Part shown: positions 16,125-20,627 of the stretch, in pieces
Numbering within the stretch: the first letter of the stretch is position 1
Layout: each line of letters opens with the position of its first letter
From: Oscillospiraceae bacterium
Lineage (GTDB): Bacteria; Bacillota; Clostridia; Oscillospirales; Ruminococcaceae
Reading direction: 5' to 3'
DNA: 20,627 nucleotides
Assembly (NCBI GenBank): GCA_900768245.1
Contig: CAAGCE010000113.1
Span: 1 to 20,627, forward strand
Made by a program: the position numbers and the translations under genes
The notes under the pieces: generated by a model
Told to the model about the DNA's origin: nothing
What the model saw: only the letters and a program-made list of their open reading frames with translations
Databases searched by the model: none

Positions 16125-16685
16125 TCATTCTTCCCTGTCCGATAAAAGCGTTTCAAAAGCTTTTGTGTAAAAATCAAAAAGTTTCTCGTTCTTTTCAAAA
16201 CTAAACTGTTCCATTTTTGGATTTTCATTCAGATTTGACGATGTTTCGATAACGTATTTCCCGCTTTTGGTATCAAACAGCAAAACTTTTGAATGATTAT
16301 TTGCAACTGAAACCGTCCACCCGTACCGCTCGCACATATCCAACAGCATTTGATAATATCCGTAGCTTTTACCCAGGCTGCTGTCGTCTTTCATAATGCT
16401 GCCAACGATAAAATTCACCTTGTCAAGCTTGCCAACACGGTGCAATTCCTGCAAAACCTCCAACTGCTTTTTTCCAACTCGCAGCGTTGAAACGGTCAGC
16501 ACGTCAATGTGAGTTCTTTCCGCAACGAATTTCACGAATCCAATCGACGTAAAGCCGCCCGTCGAAAGTATTTTAAACACCTGATTTTCAGGTAATTTGT
16601 CCGTCAGATTTTCAATCAGGAATAATTCGCGCATAATGTGAAAAACGTATCTTTTCTTGTCTACAACACAAATTTCATTCTTCAT
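16125..16685 (-). CDS. Phospholipase-D-like (HKD) domain protein
   Basis: The 186-residue product from the ATG at 16683-16685 has a single PLD-type half: alternating strands and helices (FKILSTGGFTSIGFVKFVAE, DVLTVSTLRVGKKQLEVL) and an HKD-like motif HSKVLLFDTKSGKYVIETSS followed by NLNENP, giving His131, Lys133, Asp138 and Asn151/153. Families with one HKD act as dimers, mostly as nucleases or phosphodiesterases. Its place between HNH and small terminase suggests a DNA-related job, perhaps in packaging or host DNA handling, but this is inference. I reject the upstream extension to 16754 because it is arginine/cysteine-rich noncoding-like sequence and a GGGAGCAGG ribosome site fits the chosen ATG. 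Role in phage is unknown. Confidence 0.65.
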   Translation of the reverse strand: MKNEICVVDKKRYVFHIMRELFLIENLTDKLPENQVFKILSTGGFTSIGFVKFVAERTHIDVLTVSTLRVGKKQLEVLQELHRVGKLDKVNFIVGSIMKDDSSLGKSYGYYQMLLDMCERYGWTVSVANNHSKVLLFDTKSGKYVIETSSNLNENPKMEQFSFEKNEKLFDFYTKAFETLLSDREE

Positions 16686-16837
16686 TGCGACCTGCTCCCT
16701 CTCAAAAAATCTCTCACACGCGCATATGCGCACGCGTCGCACACACGGACGCAAGAAATCTCTTCTTACCTATTTGCCCCGTCCGGTGTACGTGCCCCCT
16801 TTAAAAGTCGATTTTTCGACCCGGGGAGTGCCTTTCA
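16686..16837. other. GC-rich intergenic gap with palindromes (candidate cos region)
   Basis: This 152-base gap between HNH and the PLD-like gene is the largest noncoding stretch in the packaging block. It contains the perfect 12-base palindrome GCGCATATGCGC at 16720-16731 within an alternating purine-pyrimidine stretch, a CCCGGG site at 16820-16825, and two copies of GCCCC spaced about 18 bases apart. In cos phages of Gram-positive hosts the cohesive end site often lies next to HNH and small terminase genes, so this is a reasonable place to look for it. The sequence does not prove it. Confidence 0.35.
16803..16820 (-). terminator. Weak hairpin terminator after HNH gene
   Basis: On the minus strand GTCGA (16820-16816), loop AAAA, TCGAC (16811-16807) is followed by TTTT. 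The stem is only 5 bp, but it lies 18 bases past the HNH stop codon. It could end or slow transcription before the PLD/terminase genes. Confidence 0.35.
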
Positions 16838-17197
16838 TTACCATTTTTCTTCATTCTTGAAATGCTCAACGTTTTTTTGCACTCGAAAGCCTCTGTGCTT
16901 TTCAGGGTGCTGTATGTTGTGGCACATAAAGCAGCAAGCTACAAGCTGCCTATGCCTTGTGCCTCTATCGTCCGTGTAAAATCTGCTGTACGCTAAATCA
17001 GGCCGCTGTTTCAAATGCTTAACGTGATGTACAACATCAGCAGCACCGACTTTTCCTTTCACCTTGCAATATTGGCACTCACGCTGTTCCGTCTTAATTT
17101 CTTCCGACAACCGCCGCCAAGCACGATCATTGTAAAATTTATCAAGTCTGCCCGCAGCTATCAGCTTTTTTATTTCTTCAGTCGTAAACATAAGCAT
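16838..17197 (-). CDS. HNH endonuclease
   Basis: The protein has a treble-clef HNH fold: C-x2-C in ECQYCKVKG, the histidine pair in DVVHHVKHLKQRPDLAYS, and a second cysteine pair with the final histidine in ACCFMCHNIQHPEKH. Small HNH proteins next to terminase genes support DNA cutting at packaging in many cos phages. The start is either ATG at 17195-17197 (119 residues) or ATG two codons later at 17189-17191 (117 residues, MFTTEEIKKLI). Neither has a clear ribosome site, because the first ATG directly follows the T-run of a terminator hairpin. So translation may be weak or use an unusual route. Domain call is firm, start is not. Confidence 0.87.
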   Translation of the reverse strand: MLMFTTEEIKKLIAAGRLDKFYNDRAWRRLSEEIKTEQRECQYCKVKGKVGAADVVHHVKHLKQRPDLAYSRFYTDDRGTRHRQLVACCFMCHNIQHPEKHRGFRVQKNVEHFKNEEKW

Positions 17198-17228
17198 AAA
17201 AAAGGCAGCTATCAAACTGACAGCCGCC
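17198..17228 (-). terminator. Intrinsic terminator upstream of HNH gene
   Basis: Minus-strand arms 17228-17219 and 17213-17204 form a 10-bp stem with two G-U pairs and a 5-base loop (AGTTT), followed by TTTTTT at 17203-17198. It closes the early block after the helix-turn-helix gene. The T-run directly touches the first ATG of the HNH gene, so transcription past this point decides whether the packaging block is expressed. Confidence 0.75.
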
Positions 17229-17266
17229 TAACTCCATGCTTTAAGTATATCATTTTGCACTGTAAT

Positions 17267-17728
17267 CTATTGCCCATTTTCGCCCGGATAAAGTCCGCGA
17301 TAATAGGCAAATAGCTGCCTTGCTTGTTTCAGCCACTTGTAAATCGTCCTTACATCAGCAGGATAATTTACAGCAAAGTTTATTACACGCCGCCCAATTT
17401 CACGTTGGCTAAGCGGACGAAACGGCTCAGCCATGTAAACCGCCTTGACCGCAGCAATGATATGCTGCTTATTCTTCAAGCGTTCAAACGTGTGCTCAAC
17501 CGCCGCCATATCTGCAAGCAGCGGTGCATTTTCTTCGTTCTGCCTTTCTGCTGCTGCGATAGCTGCACCGACGTTATTTTTCGGAGCGTCAACGCCGATG
17601 TTCTCCGCCGCCGTCAATGCGGCAAAGTTATAGCGTTTGTCTGCATAAGTCTTGCTTGTTTGTCCGCCAAGCTTGGCATAGTCCTTAAACGCTGCCGTCG
17701 CATAATCAGTAATACGGTCTTTACGCAT
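17267..17728 (-). CDS. Helix-turn-helix phage protein, possible late transcription regulator
   Basis: The 153-residue product starts MRKDRITDYATAAFKDYAKL. The N-terminal two thirds is helical and alanine-rich; the C-terminal part PLSQREIGRRVINFAVNYPA, then VRTIYKWLKQARQLFAYY, has the form of a helix-turn-helix. The last gene of the early block, just before the packaging genes, is where ArpU/RinA-like late activators lie in Gram-positive phages, so I infer a similar job, but I do not recognise the family firmly. An AGGAGG site is 8 bases upstream of the ATG, and the SSB gene stop overlaps that site. A terminator follows at 17198-17228. Confidence 0.55.
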   Translation of the reverse strand: MRKDRITDYATAAFKDYAKLGGQTSKTYADKRYNFAALTAAENIGVDAPKNNVGAAIAAAERQNEENAPLLADMAAVEHTFERLKNKQHIIAAVKAVYMAEPFRPLSQREIGRRVINFAVNYPADVRTIYKWLKQARQLFAYYRGLYPGENGQ

Positions 17729-17740
17729 TTTTACGTCCTC

Positions 17741-18160
17741 CTAAAAAGGTAATTCTTCCGCCGCCGAAATATCCTCAAAATCACTTGTATCAATCGTCAC
17801 TTGTCCTGACGCTGTTGTTGGCGCTGCCTGCTGTGGCTTACCGCCGCAGAAATAAACCTGATCTGCGTATAACTCCGTCACATAGTGCTTTACATCAGCA
17901 TATCGCTTATCCTGATAAGATCTTGTCCGCAAAGAGCCTTTAAGTGCTATCATTTGCCCTTTGCTAAAATTGCGGCAAATAAACTCTGCTGTATTGCGCC
18001 AGGCAACAACGCCGATAAAATCCGCTTGACGCTCTTGTCCCTGCTGCACATAGTCACGATCAACGGCGACTGTGAACGATGTTGTCATGATGCCGCTCGG
18101 CGTCTGTTTTAATTCTGAATCAGCAGTAAGCCGTCCCATGCAAATAAACTCATTAAGCAT
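17741..18160 (-). CDS. ssb: Single-stranded DNA-binding protein
   Basis: The 139-residue protein begins MLNEFICMGRLTADSELKQT, the classic OB-fold opening of bacterial and phage SSB, with SGIMTTSFTVAVDRDY, then the FIGVVAWRNTAEFICRNFSK segment and the strand VKHYVTELYADQVYFC. A short Gln/Ala/Thr linker leads to the acidic tip AAEELPF, which in this family binds partner proteins. It coats single strands during replication, fitting the HUH initiator and nuclease upstream. The start is the ATG at 18158-18160 with GGGAGGATAAAA before it; a longer frame to 18181 is unlikely. It overlaps the end of the membrane protein gene by 8 bases. Confidence 0.95.
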   Translation of the reverse strand: MLNEFICMGRLTADSELKQTPSGIMTTSFTVAVDRDYVQQGQERQADFIGVVAWRNTAEFICRNFSKGQMIALKGSLRTRSYQDKRYADVKHYVTELYADQVYFCGGKPQQAAPTTASGQVTIDTSDFEDISAAEELPF

Positions 18161-18539
18161 TTTTATCCTCCCACGCAACAAGCTGACCGCAGCAAGAGCA
18201 GTAGCACTCTTTACCGCTGCCGTCTGTGCTGATTATATTATTTATTTCCGCTTTGCACTTAGGACACTTGCCCTGCTGTAAATATCCTACAAATTGCATC
18301 GGCTCAATAGCTTGCTTTGCCTTTTTTTGCCAACGCACAAAGCCTATCACAGCCATAGCAAAATTAAACAAGTAAAGCAGAAACGGCGCATAATCGCCGT
18401 CAATTAAAAAATACCCACACCAAAAAGCATTGGTAACGCCCCAGATGATAAAGCACCACCGCTTTTTACAACTGTTCGCAATCGTCCCGCACATAGCCGC
18501 AAAAGTGATTATGTATTTTATAATTTCGATCGTAATCAT
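18153..18539 (-). CDS. Small membrane protein fused to a zinc ribbon
   Basis: The 128-residue product has three hydrophobic segments at about 4-20, 28-46 and 49-70. The spacing of conserved-looking Trp and Asn (W-G-V-T-N-A-F-W, then FNFAMAVIGFVRW) is reminiscent of half of a PnuC/SemiSWEET-like small transporter bundle, as seen in some phage proteins. A basic linker then leads to a cytoplasmic zinc ribbon with C92-x2-C95 and C114-x2-C117. The gene starts by ATGA overlap with the nuclease gene and ends over the SSB start, so it belongs to the replication operon. Function is unknown; I infer a membrane anchor that may tether something through the ribbon. Confidence 0.72.
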   Translation of the reverse strand: MITIEIIKYIITFAAMCGTIANSCKKRWCFIIWGVTNAFWCGYFLIDGDYAPFLLYLFNFAMAVIGFVRWQKKAKQAIEPMQFVGYLQQGKCPKCKAEINNIISTDGSGKECYCSCCGQLVAWEDKNA

Positions 18540-18931
18540 TTTGCCGCCGTCCTTTCCTGCTGCATATATTTTTCAATCCACTCCCGCGCCTCGTCAAAGC
18601 CGTGTGCAACAGCACATAAATAGCCCTGCGTTTTAAGCGCCGCAAGATATTCTTTTTGAGCCGACGACACAACGCCGCCGTCTGCCCGTTTAAGTTCAAT
18701 AAAAAGTCCGAAATATCCGCCCTTTGCGACAGGCAAGAATATGTCCGGAACTCCCGCCTTTACTCCTGCCGCTTTAAGCTTTGCAGCAGTCGCCTTGTTT
18801 CTATGCCCGCCGTTTGGAATGTGGAACATCAACGGCAATTCAGGATATGCCCCCGCCGCCCAAGATGCCCATGTAAACAGCTGCGTTTGTTCAACTTCTT
18901 CCGATACAGTCGGAATTTGCAATTTTGTCAT
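18536..18931 (-). CDS. VRR-NUC domain nuclease
   Basis: The 131-residue protein is nearly all VRR-NUC domain, a PD-(D/E)xK nuclease fold. N-terminal SEEVEQTQLFTWASW matches the family opening. FHIPNGGHRN follows, then GVPDIFLPV (Pro62-Asp63), IELKRA with Glu79 and Lys81, and SSAQKEYL with Gln92, which together form the metal site. Stand-alone VRR-NUC proteins are common in phages and cut branched or flapped DNA during replication or recombination. The ATG has GGAGG 9 bases upstream. It follows the HUH initiator by 3 bases and overlaps the next gene as ATGA. Confidence 0.9.
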   Translation of the reverse strand: MTKLQIPTVSEEVEQTQLFTWASWAAGAYPELPLMFHIPNGGHRNKATAAKLKAAGVKAGVPDIFLPVAKGGYFGLFIELKRADGGVVSSAQKEYLAALKTQGYLCAVAHGFDEAREWIEKYMQQERTAAK

Positions 18932-18934
18932 TCT

Positions 18935-19675
18935 TTAAAACCTCCGCTTGCTTTGTTTTATCAAAATATAATGCTGATAAGGGTAGCCGCTGCGCTCGTC
19001 AATGCTGTTGTAAAGGCTATCCGGCTTAATGCAATAGCCTTTCGGAGCTTGCGGCTCAGGTTTCCACCTCTCCGCCCTGATGATTTCATAAGTCGTTTTT
19101 GGCCGCCTCAGATTTTTTGAGCATTTGTATCTTTTGCCGCCCGGCGCATGTATGTCCGGCAAAGTGCCTTTATGCGTCGGATCAATAAAATACTCAGCCA
19201 ATCCGTAAAAATCGTTGTTTGGGAATAAAGCATTGTTGAAAATCACCTTGCCCCGCTGCCATAGCTTGCTGACTATGTGAATCGGGATTTCTTTCGGCAA
19301 AACAATGTGATGATGAATTTTCCCACTTTCCGAAACGTCTGTATTCCAGATATACTTACAAATGACGTCATTCTTTTTGCACCAGTCGCGCAGCCTCCTG
19401 AGAAACTTTGAAACTTCCTTGTTTGCTGCCTTAACTTCGGACATAGTTCCTTTTGCGTATGTCAAAGACAAATGCGAATCACCTTCTGAAAAATTTTCAC
19501 GGAATAGATTATACAAATTTCTCGCGGCCATTCTGAAATTATTCTTTTCAACACGGCGGCAGGTTTTGACACATTCATTTTTTGACTTTCGTCCGGAATG
19601 GTTTCCGAACATTCCGCCGTGAAATTTCGTGACTTCAATTTCGCCGCAGCATTCAACAGTCTTTTTTACATACAT
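18935..19675 (-). CDS. HUH-type rolling-circle replication initiator (REP ORF2/G2P-like)
   Basis: The 246-residue protein has the three motifs of HUH endonucleases in order: motif 1 SHLSLTYAKG (67-76), motif 2 GKIHHHIVLPK (118-128) with the metal-binding His121/His123 pair, and motif 3 GLAEYFIDPTHKG (158-170), where Tyr162 is the probable nicking tyrosine and Lys169 a partner. The C-terminal end, APKGYCIKPDSLYNS with SGYPYQHYILIK, is typical of the REP_ORF2-G2P family of filamentous phages and Clostridia elements. It should nick a single strand at an origin and stay joined to the 5' end. No helicase domain is present. Its ATG (19673-19675) has AGGA upstream, and two inverted repeats lie 24-63 bases before it. 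In a siphophage this is less usual. Confidence 0.88.
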   Translation of the reverse strand: MYVKKTVECCGEIEVTKFHGGMFGNHSGRKSKNECVKTCRRVEKNNFRMAARNLYNLFRENFSEGDSHLSLTYAKGTMSEVKAANKEVSKFLRRLRDWCKKNDVICKYIWNTDVSESGKIHHHIVLPKEIPIHIVSKLWQRGKVIFNNALFPNNDFYGLAEYFIDPTHKGTLPDIHAPGGKRYKCSKNLRRPKTTYEIIRAERWKPEPQAPKGYCIKPDSLYNSIDERSGYPYQHYILIKQSKRRF

Positions 19676-19698
19676 TTCAACACGTCCTAATGTTAATC

Positions 19699-19738
19699 GT
19701 AAATCAAGGATTTACAAAAGGCATTTTCAGCCTTTTGT
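19699..19738. repeat. Two overlapping inverted repeats upstream of the initiator gene
   Basis: GTAAATC at 19699-19705 pairs with GATTTAC at 19709-19715 (7 bp, 3-base spacer). ACAAAAGGC at 19714-19722 pairs perfectly with GCCTTTTGT at 19730-19738 (9 bp, 7-base loop). The second stem is followed by GTTTTTT on the plus strand, so it can act as an intrinsic terminator for plus-strand transcription and, less well, for the minus strand. Hairpins beside an HUH initiator gene may also be the nicking origin or an autoregulatory site. Confidence 0.6.
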
Positions 19739-19761
19739 TTTTTGCATATATAATAGTATAT

Positions 19762-20367
19762 TTATTCGTCGTCCGTTCCGCCGTTCAGATCATCAGCATA
19801 TACAGCGTCAAGACTTCCGAAATTATATCCCTTAATTGCAGCACGTCCACCGCCCTGATACTTCGCCAGCCCCATTGCAAGCCGCTGCACGCTCTTTGTG
19901 TTGAGCTCACCGCACTCACAAGGCATAAAAGCAGCAATGGCGATCATTCCTCTTTTGGCAACTATATAGATCTGATTATCAATTTTTGATATTCTTTCGT
20001 AATATTCAATGTCCGCCTCGTTTTCGTCCCTTAGTGCCAATAAGAATTTTGCTTTTATCCACACAACGCCGATTTGCGTGTAAAAAGGCACAAGATCTCC
20101 GATTGTCACGTTGAACCTTTCAATTTTGTTTTCTGCTTCGTCGGTATCTTTCAAAGATACCGCAAGAGGAAAAGAAAACTGCTCACAAAATCCATCTTTA
20201 TATGTAATACTTGCAGCCGTGCAAAAAGTTTCACCTTCAAATTTTGGCATTTTTTCGAGAACGTACGCCACATAACCGTTTCCTACCCATTGCTGCTCGT
20301 TTTCCTTTGTAAAAAGCTGTATTTCTGCACTGCCTTTCAAACTTTTTAAAATATCACAAAATTTCAT
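19762..20367 (-). CDS. Conserved-looking phage protein of unknown function
   Basis: I do not recognise this 201-residue protein. It starts MKFCDILKSLKGSAEIQLFT and looks mixed alpha/beta, with many charged residues and no signal peptide or clear membrane segment; GMIAIAAFMPCECGEL has a short hydrophobic stretch followed by a C-x-C pair. It ends acidic (ADDLNGGTDDE). It starts by an ATGA overlap with the zinc-ribbon gene and is followed by the inverted repeats and the HUH initiator, so it lies in the early block. Base use is like its neighbours. Confidence 0.7.
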   Translation of the reverse strand: MKFCDILKSLKGSAEIQLFTKENEQQWVGNGYVAYVLEKMPKFEGETFCTAASITYKDGFCEQFSFPLAVSLKDTDEAENKIERFNVTIGDLVPFYTQIGVVWIKAKFLLALRDENEADIEYYERISKIDNQIYIVAKRGMIAIAAFMPCECGELNTKSVQRLAMGLAKYQGGGRAAIKGYNFGSLDAVYADDLNGGTDDE

Positions 20368-20627
20368 TTTTGGTCGCTCCTTTTTTCATCGTCCATTTTT
20401 GCTCCGCAGTTGGGGCAGTAGTTTTCTTTCGCTTTCATTTCCCGTCCGCACTTCTTGCACATCCACCCTTCAAGCTGTCCATATGCGTCTCGGATTTCTT
20501 CCCAATGTCCGTGCTTTACGGGTGCAACGTCGGCGGCAGTCTGATTATCAATATTTTCCAGCCTCTCAATCTCTGCCTGTTGGCAGTTGATAAGTTCAAA
20601 GGCATATGAGCAAAGCAATGTAATGCA
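20364..20627 (-). CDS. Zinc-ribbon phage protein, N-terminus beyond the window
   Basis: The frame stays open to the right edge, so the N-terminus lies outside. The visible part has a leucine/glutamate-rich helical start (LINCQQAEIERLEN), then HGHWEEIRDAYGQLEG and a zinc ribbon MCKKCGREMKAKENYCPNCG with two C-x2-C pairs, ending basic. Short proteins with this RGHW/KHGHW-plus-ribbon ending are widespread in Clostridia phages and are of unknown function, perhaps nucleic-acid or protein binding. A TTG at 20616-20618 could serve as start but the coiled region seems to begin earlier. Confidence 0.75.
   Translation of the reverse strand, partial: CITLLCSYAFELINCQQAEIERLENIDNQTAADVAPVKHGHWEEIRDAYGQLEGWMCKKCGREMKAKENYCPNCGAKMDDEKRSDQK

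Noticed and set aside
16686..16754. N-terminal extension of the PLD-like protein
   Set aside because: It would encode an Arg/Cys-rich stretch from palindromic GC-rich DNA; the ATG at 16683-16685 has a better ribosome site.
1..20627. CRISPR array, tRNA, rRNA, insertion sequence or integrase
   Set aside because: No regular spaced repeats, cloverleaf, transposase or recombinase reading frames were seen in the window.

Overview
The window is part of a tailed-phage genome, either a prophage or a free phage. Every supported gene is on the minus strand, so the map reads from right (about 20.6 kb) to left (1). Gene order and family resemblances point to a siphophage with an HK97-type head and a long non-contractile tail. 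The host is probably a Bacillota/Clostridia gut bacterium: AGGAGG-type ribosome sites are strong, the tail module is of Gram-positive siphophage type (phi13-like tail tube, Gp37-like tail hub), and the small zinc-ribbon and REP (ORF2/G2P) proteins are typical of Clostridia mobile DNA. No integrase, repressor, lysis genes, tRNA or CRISPR array lies inside the window, so lifestyle cannot be decided.

Layout in transcription order. (1) Early/DNA-metabolism block, 20627-17267: a zinc-ribbon protein cut by the right edge, an unrecognised 201-residue protein, an HUH-type replication initiator preceded by two overlapping inverted repeats, a VRR-NUC nuclease, a small membrane protein fused to a zinc ribbon, a single-strand DNA-binding protein, and a helix-turn-helix protein that may regulate late genes. 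(2) Packaging block, 17228-14116: a terminator, an HNH endonuclease, a GC-rich palindromic gap (possible cos region), a phospholipase-D-like protein, and the small and large terminase subunits. (3) A solitary adenine methyltransferase (14107-12584), visibly AT-richer than its surroundings, sits between terminase and portal. (4) Head block, 12568-9148: portal, ClpP-like maturation protease, HK97 major capsid protein, and a small HeH/SAP-like reading frame with no normal start codon. (5) Connector and tail block, 9136-1: head-tail connector, head closure, tail terminator and tail completion proteins, major tail protein, tail assembly chaperone with a textbook -1 frameshift signal, a 1069-residue tape measure, distal tail protein, Gp37-like hub, and a receptor-binding protein cut by the left edge.

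The genes form one tightly coupled set with many 1-4 base overlaps. Replication genes would make concatemers or circles; HNH and terminase would cut and pump DNA through the portal; the protease would mature the capsid; the connector series would join head to tail; and the chaperone and tape measure would set tail assembly and length. The less ordinary points are the frameshift cassette at 6554-6601, two reading frames lacking ordinary starts next to runs of five G (capsid/HeH junction and tape measure/Dit junction), the HUH initiator in a siphophage, the lone methyltransferase, and the uncharacterised PLD-like and membrane/zinc-ribbon proteins.
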